NCBI GenBank assembly: GCA_903852755.1
Contig: CAINRS010000125.1
Span: forward strand, 1 to 64,000
Length of the DNA: 64,000 bases
Origin: an uncultured Actinomycetes bacterium
GTDB lineage: Bacteria; Actinomycetota; Acidimicrobiia; Acidimicrobiales; Microtrichaceae
Reading direction: 5' to 3'
Of the stretch, positions 17,509 through 26,445 are shown in pieces (position 1 is the first letter of the stretch; each line of letters begins with the position of its first letter). Made by a program: the position numbers and the translations under genes. The notes beneath the pieces are model-generated. The model had not been told where the DNA came from. It was given only the letters and a program-made list of their open reading frames with translations, and ran no database searches.

Positions 17509-18696
17509 TCAGGCGCCCGAGATCCGGGCGAACTCCTCGTCCATCTGCTGCTCCTTCTCCTCGCTCAGGGTCCCCCAGGTCTGGAGGCTCGCGAGCGTGG
17601 AGGCATCCGGGAACAGGAGCTGGTTGTCGGCGAGGGCAGCGGCCTCGCCGCCCATCTTGCGGAGCTCCTCCTGGACGCCCTGGACCGGCGAGATGTACTG
17701 GACGCTCTCGGTGATTCGTGCGGCGTTGACCGGGTCGTAGACGAAGTTCATGAACTTGCCGGCGGCCTCGATCTGCTCGGCGGACGCACCCTTGGGGATC
17801 ACCATGGTGTCGAACCACAGCGTGCCGCCGGACTCCGGCACGACGAACTTGATGTCCGGGTTGGACACGGCGAGCTGCGCCACGTCTCCCGACCACCCGA
17901 CACAGGCGGCGTAGTTGCCCTGCTCGAGGTCGTCGACGTAGTCGTTCCCGGTGAACTGCCGGATCTGGCCGTTGGCGACCTCCTCCTCGAGCTTGGCGAA
18001 GGCCGGCTGGTAGTCCTGGGCGTCCGGGTTCTCGAGGTCGATACCGAGGGACATCGCGATCAGCCCGATGGTGTCGCGCATCTCGGTGAGCATGCCGATC
18101 TTGCCGCGGAACGCCGGGTCCCAGAGGTCCTCGACGGTGCGGATCTCCCGGCCGGTGACCGACTGGTTGTAGGCGATGCCCGCCATGCCCGACTGCCACG
18201 GCAGCGAGTACTCACCCGTCGGGTCCGACGGCGGCTTCTGCAGGCTGGTGATGAGGTTCGCGGCGTTCGGGACCTCGGCCAGCGGGAGTTGATCGAGCCA
18301 GCCCAACTGCAGGAGCCGCCCGGCCATCCAGAAGGTCGGGGCGATGATGGTCGAGCCGATCGGCTCTCCCTTGGACAACAGCGGCTGGATCTTGGCGAAC
18401 AACTCGTTGTTGTCGTTGATGCCCTCGGTGTAGTCGACCTTGATGCCGGTGGCCTTCTGGAACTCCGCCAGGGTGCCGCCCTCACCGAACAGGTCGTCGT
18501 TCGGCTTGTCGATGTAGAGCGTCCAGTTGTCGAAGGTCAGCGTGTTGGCGGCGGCACCGCCGCCGCCGGCAGCGGTGGTGGAACTCCCCGACTCCTCGCT
18601 GCCCCCGCACGCTGCGAGGGCGGTCGATCCGGCGGCCAGACCGCCGAGCGCTGCGGTCGAGACGAGGAAGTTGCGGCGGGACACTCGGTTGGTCAT
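17509..18696 (-). CDS. potD: Polyamine-binding lipoprotein PotD
   Basis: A 395-aa extracytoplasmic solute receptor. The N-terminus MTNRVSRRNFLVSTAALGG has a twin-arginine motif (SRRNFL) followed by the lipobox LAAC, so it is probably Tat-exported and lipid-anchored. The mature part fits spermidine/putrescine-binding proteins (LTFDNWTLYIDKP; GNDYVDDLEQGNYAACVGWSGD). ATG 18696 follows GAGAGG at 10 nt. An upstream open frame to 19143 lies inside potA and is not used. The 86-bp gap before it carries 17-bp repeats. Confidence 0.95.
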   Translation of the reverse strand: MTNRVSRRNFLVSTAALGGLAAGSTALAACGGSEESGSSTTAAGGGGAAANTLTFDNWTLYIDKPNDDLFGEGGTLAEFQKATGIKVDYTEGINDNNELFAKIQPLLSKGEPIGSTIIAPTFWMAGRLLQLGWLDQLPLAEVPNAANLITSLQKPPSDPTGEYSLPWQSGMAGIAYNQSVTGREIRTVEDLWDPAFRGKIGMLTEMRDTIGLIAMSLGIDLENPDAQDYQPAFAKLEEEVANGQIRQFTGNDYVDDLEQGNYAACVGWSGDVAQLAVSNPDIKFVVPESGGTLWFDTMVIPKGASAEQIEAAGKFMNFVYDPVNAARITESVQYISPVQGVQEELRKMGGEAAALADNQLLFPDASTLASLQTWGTLSEEKEQQMDEEFARISGA

Positions 18697-18713
18697 TGCG
18701 GGTACCTCTCTGT

Positions 18714-18760
18714 GATGGTCGGGAGTCTGGGATGGTCGGGAGTCTGGGATGGTCGGGACG
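18714..18760. repeat. 17-bp tandem repeats between potA and potD
   Basis: GATGGTCGGGAGTCTGG occurs at 18714-18730 and 18731-18747, followed by a partial third copy (GATGGTCGGGAC) and a further GATGGTCGG. The array fills most of the space upstream of the potD ribosome site, where copy number could affect the relative expression of receptor and ATPase. Confidence 0.85.
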
Positions 18761-18782
18761 GATGGTCGGCTCGGGATCCGGC

Positions 18783-20051
18783 TCACGCCGCGGTCTGGTC
18801 GTCCTCCATCGACGTCACGCCCGCCTCGTCGGGGGCGATCGGTTCGGGCACGAGGTAGGCGCCGTCGTGCGACCAGGTCATCTCCATCTCGGAGCCGACC
18901 GGGAACGAGCCGGGATCGTCCTCGGGTCCGAGGTGGGCGACCAGGTCGGCGCCGGCGGACGTGCGCACCTGGCAGCGGACGACCGGCCCCTGGAAGACCA
19001 TGGAGGTCACCGTCGCGCGGATGCTTGCACCGGACCCGGCTCCGTGCAGCGGCGCCCCAGCGGGCACGAGCCGCTCCGGCCGGACCATGAGCGTGACCTC
19101 GCTGCCGGCGGCGTAGGTGGTGCCGGCGGCGGAGACCGTGCACTGGCCGCCGAGCCGAGTCTCGACGGTGACGTCGTCACCGGACTGCGACACCACCGTG
19201 ACCGGCAGCAGGTTCGCCGTCCCGATGAACCCGGCGACGAACGGCGTGGAGGGCGTGTGGTAGATCTCGGTCGGGGTGCCGATCTGGTCGACGCGGCCCT
19301 GCGTCATGACCGCGATGCGGTCCGACATGGTGAGGGCCTCCTCCTGGTCGTGGGTCACGAACACGAACGTGATCCCCACGTCACGCTGGATGCGCTTGAG
19401 CTCGAGCTGCATGACCTGCCGGAGCTTGAGGTCGAGGGCGCCGAGCGGCTCGTCGAGGAGCAGCGCCGCCGGATGGTTCACGAGCGCCCGGGCCAGGGCG
19501 ATCCGCTGCTGCTGGCCTCCGGAGAGCTGGTTGGGTCGCCGGTCCGCCATGTCCGGCAGGCGGACGACCTCGAGCATCTCCATGACCCTGGTCCGCACCT
19601 CTGCGGCGGGCACCTTCGCGGTCCGCAGCCCGAAGGCCACGTTGTCGAAGATGCTCATGTGCGGGAAGAGCGCGTAGTTCTGGAAGACGGTGTTCACGTC
19701 CCGCTTGTACGGCGGGGTGTTCGAGACGTCCCGCCCCTCGAGCAGGATCCGGCCCGAGGTCGGCGTCTCGAACCCGGCGATCATCCGGAGCGTGGTGGTC
19801 TTGCCGCAGCCCGACGGGCCCAGCATCGAGAAGAACTCGCTCCGGGCGATGGAGAAGTCGGCGTGCTCGACGGCCACGTAGTCGCCGAACCGCTTGGTCA
19901 CGGCGTCCAGCAGGATCGTCGTCTCCGACTCGTTGCCGTTGCCCACGCTGCGGGCCACCTCCCCGTCCACCACCCGTGTGTCCGACCGTGTGTCCGACGT
20001 CACCGGACGCCCCGTAGGGTGACGTCTTCCTAGCAGTCCCCGGATCCTCAC
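18783..20051 (-). CDS. potA: Polyamine ABC transporter ATPase PotA
   Basis: The ATPase of the import system. Motifs in order: Walker [12 protein letters not shown] (about residues 77-87), Q-loop [11 protein letters not shown], signature [15 protein letters not shown], Walker [13 protein letters not shown] and switch [17 protein letters not shown]-terminal TOBE-type domain follows (MVRPERLVP). The start is uncertain. GTG 20051 (422 aa) overlaps the stop of a 13-codon frame with a strong ribosome site and could be coupled to it; GTG 20003 is an alternative giving 406 aa. It heads the potA-D-B-C-ald-lrp operon. Confidence 0.93.
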   Translation of the reverse strand: MRIRGLLGRRHPTGRPVTSDTRSDTRVVDGEVARSVGNGNESETTILLDAVTKRFGDYVAVEHADFSIARSEFFSMLGPSGCGKTTTLRMIAGFETPTSGRILLEGRDVSNTPPYKRDVNTVFQNYALFPHMSIFDNVAFGLRTAKVPAAEVRTRVMEMLEVVRLPDMADRRPNQLSGGQQQRIALARALVNHPAALLLDEPLGALDLKLRQVMQLELKRIQRDVGITFVFVTHDQEEALTMSDRIAVMTQGRVDQIGTPTEIYHTPSTPFVAGFIGTANLLPVTVVSQSGDDVTVETRLGGQCTVSAAGTTYAAGSEVTLMVRPERLVPAGAPLHGAGSGASIRATVTSMVFQGPVVRCQVRTSAGADLVAHLGPEDDPGSFPVGSEMEMTWSHDGAYLVPEPIAPDEAGVTSMEDDQTAA

Positions 20052-20089
20052 ACCGGGCGGCGTGCCGGCGCAAGCGATTCGCTCGTCAT
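20048..20089 (-). CDS. Candidate 13-aa leader peptide upstream of potA
   Basis: ATG 20089 opens a short frame, [13 protein letters not shown], ending in TGA at 20050-20048. AGGAG at 20100-20096 stands 6 nt before the ATG, better than any ribosome site available to potA itself. The TGA overlaps potA GTG 20051 as GTGA, the same coupling used between real genes here. It may be a translated leader controlling polyamine transport, or merely the entry point for coupled translation. Only the arrangement is seen; expression is not shown. Confidence 0.5.
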   Translation of the reverse strand: MTSESLAPARRPV

Positions 20090-20104
20090 TTCACACTCCT
20101 GAAA
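20089..20104. promoter_or_regulatory. TTTCA-N6-TGAAA palindrome around leader ribosome site
   Basis: On the minus strand TTTCAGGAGTGTGAAA forms a 5-bp stem whose loop contains the GGAG of the leader ribosome site and whose right arm ends at the leader ATG. It could act as a repressor site in DNA or as a small RNA hairpin presenting or hiding the ribosome site. Confidence 0.45.
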
Positions 20105-20143
20105 CGGAATCCCTCGCTCGTACGTGGTTCGGCAACGGAATCC
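20103..20143. promoter_or_regulatory. Two direct repeats AACGGAATCC in divergent promoter
   Basis: AACGGAATCC occurs at 20103-20112 and 20134-20143, starts 31 bp apart (about three helical turns). The region between potA and the divergent aldehyde dehydrogenase (20052-20380) is otherwise free of long genes and locally richer in A/T. TGGCAGAAT at 20145-20153 could be an extended -10 towards the plus-strand operon. The repeats are candidate sites for a regulator controlling uptake and catabolism together. Confidence 0.5.
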
Positions 20144-20380
20144 GTGGCAGAATCAACGGCGAAGCAACAGACCGACACGGACCGGCCCGTCTCGGCGAGG
20201 ATGACGTCCCAAGATGACGACACGGAGTCGTCCCGACGGATCGGAACGGGTCCGTGTCCGCCCACCGGGCGAATCCGGTGACGGGCGCGGTCCGACCGGA
20301 CCGAGCAGGAATCGCGGAGCAGTCGGGACCGCACCGGACATCGGAACCACCCAGCAACGAGCGAGCAACGAGGGAGCCAC

Positions 20381-21802
20381 GTGGCAGGACAGAACTTCAT
20401 CGACGGGCAGTGGAGGGATGCTGCGAGCGGCGCCCTCGACGACGTGGTCGACCCGGCGACGGGGGAGGTGATCGACCACGCCGCATCGAGCGACGCCACG
20501 GACGCCGAGGCGGCCGTGCAGGCCGCCGCAGCGGCGTTCGAGTCGTGGAGCCGGACCACGCCGAGGGAGCGTTCCGAGAAGCTCCTCGCGCTCGCCGACG
20601 CCGTCGAGGAGAACCTCGACGAGCTGAAGCGGCTCGAGATGGTCAACGTCGGCAAGCCCGTGTCGATCATCGACTTCGAGTTCGACCTGACCGTCGACAA
20701 CCTGCGGTTCTTCGCCGGCGCCGCCCGCACCATGCAGGCCCAGGCCGCCGGCGAGTACCTCGAGGATCACACCTCGATGCTGCGCCGGGACCCCTTGGGG
20801 GTGTGCGTCGGGATCGCCCCGTGGAACTACCCGCTGAACATGGCCACCTGGAAGCTCGGCCCGGCGCTGGCGACGGGGAACACCTTCATCCTCAAGCCGA
20901 GCGAGCTGACCCCCCTGTCGGCGCTCAAGCTGGCCGAGATCGCAGCGGACATCTTCCCGCCCGGGGTGTTCAACGTGGTCACCGGACAGGGTGAGACCGT
21001 GGGCGACGCCCTCGTCCGACACCCCGGTGTGGCGATGGTCTCCATCACCGGTGACGTGCACACGGGCAAGCTGATCGCCCGCAACGCCGCCGACACGCTC
21101 AAGCGGGTGCACCTCGAGCTCGGTGGCAAGGCGCCGGTCGTGGTCTTCGACGACGCCGACGTCGAACTGCTCGTCGGCACGCTCGCCGAGGCCGCCTACT
21201 ACAACTCCGGTCAGGACTGCACCGCCCCGTGCCGGGTGATCGCCGGGCCGGGTGTCTACGACCGGGTGGTGGGCGACCTCGCCAGCGCCGTGGGCGACAT
21301 CGTCGCCGGTGACCCCGCCGACGAGGCCACCGCGGTCGGCCCCGTCGTCTCGGCCGCCCAGCAGGAACGGGTGGCGAGCATGGTCGCGCGGGCCGTCGAG
21401 GCGGGCGCCGAGGCCGTCGTGGGTGGCTCGACACTGGAGCGGCCCGGCTTCTTCTACGCACCGACCGTGGTGGCCAACCCCGCCCAGGACGCCGAGATCG
21501 TCCAGCGGGAGGTGTTCGGCCCGGTGGTCTCCGTGCAGCGGTTCGCCGACGAGGACCAGGCGCTCGCCTGGGCCAACGGGGTGGACTACGGCCTCGCCGC
21601 CTCGGTGTGGACCCGGGACGTGGGTCGCGCCATGCGCATGGCGAGCCGTCTCATGTTCGGCACGGTCTGGGTGAACGACCACATCCCGATCGTGTCGGAG
21701 CTGCCCCACGGCGGCTTCAAGCAGTCCGGCTACGGCAAGGACATGTCCCTGTACGCGCTCGAGCACTACACCGAGCTGAAGCACGTGATGGTGAGGATCT
21801 GA
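20381..21802 (+). CDS. Aminobutyraldehyde dehydrogenase-like ALDH
   Basis: A 473-aa NAD(P)-dependent aldehyde dehydrogenase resembling gamma-aminobutyraldehyde dehydrogenase (PatD/YdcW). The general base Glu is in LELGGKAP and the catalytic Cys in [14 protein letters not shown]; also present are [41 protein letters not shown] and the ending [20 protein letters not shown]. It would oxidise 4-aminobutanal, made from putrescine, to GABA. GTG 20381 has GGGAG about 8 nt upstream. Its stop overlaps the next gene as ATGA. It heads the catabolic operon divergent from potA. Confidence 0.9.
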   Translation: MAGQNFIDGQWRDAASGALDDVVDPATGEVIDHAASSDATDAEAAVQAAAAAFESWSRTTPRERSEKLLALADAVEENLDELKRLEMVNVGKPVSIIDFEFDLTVDNLRFFAGAARTMQAQAAGEYLEDHTSMLRRDPLGVCVGIAPWNYPLNMATWKLGPALATGNTFILKPSELTPLSALKLAEIAADIFPPGVFNVVTGQGETVGDALVRHPGVAMVSITGDVHTGKLIARNAADTLKRVHLELGGKAPVVVFDDADVELLVGTLAEAAYYNSGQDCTAPCRVIAGPGVYDRVVGDLASAVGDIVAGDPADEATAVGPVVSAAQQERVASMVARAVEAGAEAVVGGSTLERPGFFYAPTVVANPAQDAEIVQREVFGPVVSVQRFADEDQALAWANGVDYGLAASVWTRDVGRAMRMASRLMFGTVWVNDHIPIVSELPHGGFKQSGYGKDMSLYALEHYTELKHVMVRI

Positions 21803-23184
21803 TGAGCAACACGACCGACAACAGCAACGACACCCGACTGTCCGCCCGGGCCGCCGAGATCGCCGATCACGAGTCGGCCCAGCTCGTCGCCAGGACACAG
21901 GGCTCCAAGGAGTGGTACGAGCGGGCGCTGCGCTCGCTCCCCCTCGGCGTCCCCTCGAGCTTCCAGGCGGGCGACCCGTACCCCATCTACATCGAGCGCG
22001 GCGAGCGCATCGTCGTGACCGACGTCGACGGCAACGACTACCTCGACTTCCACGGCGGCTTCGGCGTCGGGATCTGCGGGCACGCGCACCCGGCGATCGT
22101 CGAGGCCGTGAGCCGGGCGGTCCGAAGCGGGACCCACTTCGCCGCACCGACGCCCGTCACGGTCGAGCTCGCCGAGGAGCTGTGCCGGCGGTTCAACCTG
22201 GACCAGGTGCGCTTCGCCAACTCGGGCACCGAGGCCACGATGGACGCCATCCGCGTGGCCAGGGCAGCCACGGGTCGCGAGCTGGTCGCCAAGATCGAGG
22301 GCTCGTACCACGGCCACCACGACACGGTGATGTTCTCGGTGCTGCCCAACGCCGACGCCGTTGGTGGCCGGGAGCTCCCGCCGACCACGCCGATGTCGCT
22401 CGGCATCCCGGCGAGCGTCGCCGAGCACACGGTCGTGGTGCCGTTCAACGACGCCCAGGCGTTCGCCGACCTGGTCGCCGAGCGTGGCGACGAGCTGGCG
22501 TGCCTGATCCTCGAGCCGGTGATGATGAACGTCGGCATCATCGAGCCCGAGCCGGGGTACCTGCAGGCGCTCCGTGACATCTGCGACGCCAACGGCATCG
22601 TCCTGATCTTCGACGAGGTCAAGGCGGGTGCCACGGTGGCGCCCGGTGGCGCCCAGGAGCGCTACGGGGTGCGGCCACACCTGGCCTGCTACGCCAAGGC
22701 CCTCTTCGGCGGCACTCCCGGTGCCGCGTTCGGCGGCGAGTCCGCGGTCATGGACATCATCGCCAACGGCGCCGCCCAGATGGGCACGTTCAACGGCAAC
22801 CCCATGGTGGCGGCCGCCGGCCTGGCGTGCCTGACCGAGGTGCTCGTGCCCGAGGCGTACGACCACCTGACGGTGCTCGGCGACCGACTCGCCCGGGGGT
22901 GTCAGGATGCGATCGACGCCACCGGCATCCCGGCACACACGGTGAGCCTGGCCGCGAAGGGGTGCGTGTCGTTCCGGGCGGAGCGGTCGCGCAACTACCG
23001 GGACTTCCTCGAGTCCAAGCCGCAACTCTTCGGCGCCGCCTACCCGTGGGCGCTCAATCGGGGGCTGTTCATGACCCCGGGCGACGAGGAGCAGTGGACG
23101 CTGTCGGTGCAGCACACCGAGGCGGACGTGGACCGCTACGTCGAGGTGTTCACCGACTTCTGCCACGCGCTGGCCCAGGGCTGA
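21802..23184 (+). CDS. HemL-like class III aminotransferase
   Basis: A 460-aa PLP enzyme related to glutamate-1-semialdehyde aminomutase. It shows VRFANSGTEATMDAIRVARA, KIEGSYHGHHD, LILEPVMMNVGI, LIFDEVKAGATV and the PLP lysine in CYAKALFGGTPGAAFGG. The N-terminal extension (about 40 residues) and its operon neighbours argue against a haem role: it lies between an aminobutyraldehyde dehydrogenase and the agmatine deiminase. A diamine or amino-acid transaminase acting on putrescine is the best guess. Its ATG overlaps the preceding stop (ATGA). Confidence 0.82.
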   Translation: MSNTTDNSNDTRLSARAAEIADHESAQLVARTQGSKEWYERALRSLPLGVPSSFQAGDPYPIYIERGERIVVTDVDGNDYLDFHGGFGVGICGHAHPAIVEAVSRAVRSGTHFAAPTPVTVELAEELCRRFNLDQVRFANSGTEATMDAIRVARAATGRELVAKIEGSYHGHHDTVMFSVLPNADAVGGRELPPTTPMSLGIPASVAEHTVVVPFNDAQAFADLVAERGDELACLILEPVMMNVGIIEPEPGYLQALRDICDANGIVLIFDEVKAGATVAPGGAQERYGVRPHLACYAKALFGGTPGAAFGGESAVMDIIANGAAQMGTFNGNPMVAAAGLACLTEVLVPEAYDHLTVLGDRLARGCQDAIDATGIPAHTVSLAAKGCVSFRAERSRNYRDFLESKPQLFGAAYPWALNRGLFMTPGDEEQWTLSVQHTEADVDRYVEVFTDFCHALAQG

Positions 23185-23186
23185 AC

Positions 23187-24194
23187 GTGTCCGGCACCCG
23201 GATGCCGGCCGAGACCGACCACCACGAACGCACGCTCGTGGCGTGGCCGACCGAGCGACGCCGCGCCTTCTGGGAGGACCACGTCGCCGAGGCCCGTGAC
23301 GCCTGGGCCGAGCTCGTCCGCGTCGTCGCACCCCACGAACCCGTCACGGTCGCCGTCGACGTCGGTGAGCTGCCGAGCGCTGCGACCCGGCTCGGCACTG
23401 AGCCGAACGTCGAGCTGATCGAGGTGCCCCTCGACGACTGCTGGGTGCGCGACACCGGACCCATCGTCGTGCGTGAGGAGGACGGCAGCCGGAGCGCCGT
23501 GCAGTTCGGGTTCAACGCCTGGGGTGGGCTGGTCGAACCGTGGGACCGCGACGCCGAACTCGCCACGCGCCTGGCGCAGCACCTGGACCTGCCCGTGCAC
23601 CGGGCGCCGTTCGTGCTCGAGGGCGGCGCCGTGACGGTCGACGGGGCCGGCCTGGCCGTGACCACCGAACGCTGCCTGCTGCACCCCAACCGCGGCCCGC
23701 TGCCGGACGGTTCGGAGCGGACCACCGCTGCGCTCGACCACCTGCTCCGGCAGTGGCTCGGGGTCGACCGGGTCGTGTGGCTCCGGGACGGGCTCGCCGA
23801 TGACACCGACACCGACGGACACGTCGACAACGTCGTCGCCATCCCCCGACCGGGGACGGTGCTGCTGCAGGGGTGCGACGACCCGGACGACCCGGACGCT
23901 GCAACTGCCGCCGACAGCCGGGCCCGGCTCTCCGCCGCCGGCCTCGAGGTGATCGAGCTGGGTGTCCTGCCCCGGACTGAACGATTCGGGCGGGTGCTCG
24001 AGGTGCCCTACGTGAACCTCTACGCCGCCAACGGCGTCGTCGTCGTGCCCGTCACGGGCCACCCGGCCGACGGTGACGTGCTCGAGGTGATCGCCGGGTG
24101 CTACCCGGGCCGATCGGTCGTCGGGATCGACGGGACGGTGTTCGCACTCGGCGGTGGCGGGCCCCACTGCGCCACCCAGCAGGTCCCGGCGTGA
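23187..24194 (+). CDS. aguA: Agmatine deiminase
   Basis: A 335-aa enzyme hydrolysing agmatine to N-carbamoylputrescine and ammonia. The family motifs are complete: DCWVRDTGP (84-92), QFGFNAWGG, DTDGHVDNVV (His212) and the catalytic cysteine in GGGGPHCATQQ (Cys328). The length is slightly under the usual 350-380. GTG 23187 lies 2 nt after the aminotransferase stop; ATG 23202 (MPAETDHHER) is an alternative that begins at the conserved N-terminus. The stop overlaps the amidase start as GTGA. Confidence 0.95.
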   Translation: MSGTRMPAETDHHERTLVAWPTERRRAFWEDHVAEARDAWAELVRVVAPHEPVTVAVDVGELPSAATRLGTEPNVELIEVPLDDCWVRDTGPIVVREEDGSRSAVQFGFNAWGGLVEPWDRDAELATRLAQHLDLPVHRAPFVLEGGAVTVDGAGLAVTTERCLLHPNRGPLPDGSERTTAALDHLLRQWLGVDRVVWLRDGLADDTDTDGHVDNVVAIPRPGTVLLQGCDDPDDPDAATAADSRARLSAAGLEVIELGVLPRTERFGRVLEVPYVNLYAANGVVVVPVTGHPADGDVLEVIAGCYPGRSVVGIDGTVFALGGGGPHCATQQVPA

Positions 24195-25246
24195 GCCGGT
24201 TCGAGCTCGCCAGCGACGGCGGCACCACGCCGGACTCACCCGCCCGCACCCGACCGGCGGAGCGGGGCGAGCTCCGGGTCGGGGTCGTCCAGACCCGCTG
24301 GCACCCCGACCCCGACGAACACCGGGCCGCACTGGCCGAGGGAACGGCGGTGGCGGCCGCCGACGGCGCCGAGCTGATCTGCCACCAGGAGCTCACGCTG
24401 TCGCCCTACTTCGCGCTGCTCCCCGACGAGCCGGCCGCACTCGACGTCGAACCCGAGACGCTGCCCGGCGGCCCGACGCACACCTTCGCCACCGGACTCG
24501 CCGACGAGCACGGGGTCGTGGTCCACGCCTCGCTGTACGAGGCACCGGGGTGGAACACCGCCATCGCCGTCGCCCCCGGGGGCGACCTGCTCGCCCGCAC
24601 CCGCAAGGTCCACATCCCCGTGACCGCCGGCTACCACGAGGACCGGTACTTCACCCCCGGGGACACCGGCTACCCGGTCGTCCGGGTGGGGCCGGCGCAC
24701 GTGGGGTTCCCGACCTGCTGGGATGAGTGGTTCAGCGAACCGGCGCGCATCTACTCGCTCGCCGGCGCCGACCTGCTCGTCTACCCGACGGCGATCGGGT
24801 CCGAACCGGACCACCCTGCGTTCGACACCGCGCCCCTGCTCCGGCAGGTGGTGATCGGCAACGGGATCGCGAACGGGTTGGCGATGGTCGTGGCCAACCG
24901 GTACGGGACCGAGCGCCTGGGCGACGTGGCGGTGACGTTCTACGGATCGTCGTTCATCAGCGACTGCTACGGGCGGGTGCTCGCGGCAGCGCCGCAGGAC
25001 CGGGACTGCGTGCTCGTCGCCTCGATCGACCTCGACGCCCGGCGCGACTGGCTGGAACTGTTCCCGTTCCTCACCACCCGTCGACCCGACACCTACGACG
25101 CACTGGTGGCCCCCACCGACGACCGGACGGACGACGCCACGGGTGCCGCCGGCGACCTCAGCGACGGTCCTCGAACGACAGGTACCGACCGACCCACGGG
25201 AGGTAGGCCGAGCGGAGCGGGTGGAACGGGATCCGGCGGTGCGTGA
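24191..25246 (+). CDS. aguB: N-carbamoylputrescine amidase
   Basis: A 351-aa nitrilase-superfamily enzyme releasing putrescine from N-carbamoylputrescine. The catalytic triad is visible as Glu67 (HQELTLSPYF), Lys139 (TRKVHIP) and Cys176 (FPTCWDEWF); FLTTRRPDTY marks the normal family C-terminus. Two oddities: a 25-residue N-terminal extension, and a low-complexity Gly/Thr/Asp-rich tail after TYDALVAP, most of which is translated from DNA that is antisense to the convergent FAD oxidase gene (89-bp overlap). The start overlaps the aguA stop by 4 nt. Confidence 0.94.
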   Translation: MSRFELASDGGTTPDSPARTRPAERGELRVGVVQTRWHPDPDEHRAALAEGTAVAAADGAELICHQELTLSPYFALLPDEPAALDVEPETLPGGPTHTFATGLADEHGVVVHASLYEAPGWNTAIAVAPGGDLLARTRKVHIPVTAGYHEDRYFTPGDTGYPVVRVGPAHVGFPTCWDEWFSEPARIYSLAGADLLVYPTAIGSEPDHPAFDTAPLLRQVVIGNGIANGLAMVVANRYGTERLGDVAVTFYGSSFISDCYGRVLAAAPQDRDCVLVASIDLDARRDWLELFPFLTTRRPDTYDALVAPTDDRTDDATGAAGDLSDGPRTTGTDRPTGGRPSGAGGTGSGGA

Positions 25247-26438
25247 TCTCGGAACAGGCCGGCAGCGGGGCGTCGCCGCACAGCGACTCGGCGAGCCGGT
25301 GACCCAGCCAGGTGTTGAGCGCCACGCCGCTGCCGTTGCACCCCGTCGCGTACCACGCCCCGTCGACCCGACCGACGTGCGGCAGGCGGTCCAGGGTCAT
25401 CGCCACGTTGCCGCCCCAGGCGTGGGTGATGCGCACCCCGGCGAGCTGCGGGTGCACCGCGACCATCTGGTCGTACAGGAAGTCACGGGCGTCGGCGACG
25501 TCGGTCGGGTCCATGTCACGGCGCCCGCCGTAGGCGAGCCGGCCGTCGGGGGTCAGCCGCCAGTAGGCCAGGAAGTTCCGTGTGTCGAACACCATCCGTC
25601 CGGTGGGGAGGACCGAGCGGGCGACATCGTCCGGGAGCACCTCGGTGGCGATGATGTACGACCCGACCGGCAGCACCCGCCGCTGCAGCTCGGGCACGGC
25701 CCGGTCGACCGCAGCGTTGGTCGCCACCATCACCTCGGGAGCGCGCACGACCCCCCGGGTGGTCACGACCTCGTGGCGTCCCGGCCGCGACCGCAGCGAC
25801 CTGACGGCCGTGCGGTCGTGCACCACCGCCCCGGCCGCCATCGCGCGGCGGGCCAGACCGGCGTGCAGCGCTGCGGGCTGGACCGAGCCGGTCCGTTCCA
25901 CCACGACACCCGCGACGAACGCATCGCTGCCGATCTCGGTGTGGAGCTCGTTGCGCTCCACCACGTGCGCCGCCTCGCCCACAGCGGTGAGCTCCTGGGC
26001 AAGGCCGCGCACGGTGTCGAGGTGGCGCGTGGAGTGGGCGACGAGCAGCATGCCGGGCTCGGCCCACGAGCAGTCGATCCCCTCGTCGCCCGACGCCAGG
26101 TCACGGACGTACCCGAAGGCCTCGACGACCTCGGTGTGCATCCGCCGGCCGACGGGTCCGTAGCGACGCTCCAGCGTGAGCGGTCCGGCCTTGAGTTCCG
26201 GGATGACCATGCCGCCGTTGCGGCTCGACGCCCCCCAGCCCAGCGGTTCGCGCTCGACCACCACGACGCTCCTGCCGCGGCGGGCGAGCGTGTCGGCCGC
26301 GGCGAGCCCGCAGAGTCCGGCACCCACCACCACGACGTCGGCGTGGTCCGGGAGCGGTCCCGGGGTCCGCTCCGGGGGCGTCACCTGCTCCTGCCACAGG
26401 CAGCGCTCGGTGTAGTCGTCGCTCAGCACGGCGGACAC
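25158..26438 (-). CDS. FAD-dependent oxidoreductase, PuuB-like
   Basis: A 426-aa flavoprotein like gamma-glutamylputrescine oxidase and related amine oxidases. It has ADVVVVGAGLCGLAAADTLA (FAD site near residues 33-52), WGASSRNGGMVIPELK, MVATNAAVDRAVPEL, and the C-terminal ITHAWGGNVAMTLDRLPHVG and YATGCNGSGVALNTWLG. It is the second such enzyme in the island. GTG 26438 lies 7 nt after TAGCGT, so it is probably leaderless and transcribed alone, against the flanking operons. The substrate is not determinable. Confidence 0.87.
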   Translation of the reverse strand: MSAVLSDDYTERCLWQEQVTPPERTPGPLPDHADVVVVGAGLCGLAAADTLARRGRSVVVVEREPLGWGASSRNGGMVIPELKAGPLTLERRYGPVGRRMHTEVVEAFGYVRDLASGDEGIDCSWAEPGMLLVAHSTRHLDTVRGLAQELTAVGEAAHVVERNELHTEIGSDAFVAGVVVERTGSVQPAALHAGLARRAMAAGAVVHDRTAVRSLRSRPGRHEVVTTRGVVRAPEVMVATNAAVDRAVPELQRRVLPVGSYIIATEVLPDDVARSVLPTGRMVFDTRNFLAYWRLTPDGRLAYGGRRDMDPTDVADARDFLYDQMVAVHPQLAGVRITHAWGGNVAMTLDRLPHVGRVDGAWYATGCNGSGVALNTWLGHRLAESLCGDAPLPACSEITHRRIPFHPLRSAYLPWVGRYLSFEDRR

Positions 26439-26445
26439 GGCCGGG

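Noticed and set aside
20052-20380. Riboswitch in the potA/ALDH intergenic region
   Set aside because: No known riboswitch core or extensive paired structure was recognisable; only short repeats and the leader frame could be supported.
20214-20471. Plus-strand frame in the divergent control region
   Set aside because: Arg/Pro-rich translation without ribosome site, overlapping the well-supported ALDH start at 20381 in another frame.
21802-23184. Annotation as haem-synthesis HemL
   Set aside because: The operon context (aminobutyraldehyde dehydrogenase, aguA, aguB) and the absence of other haem genes argue for amine catabolism.
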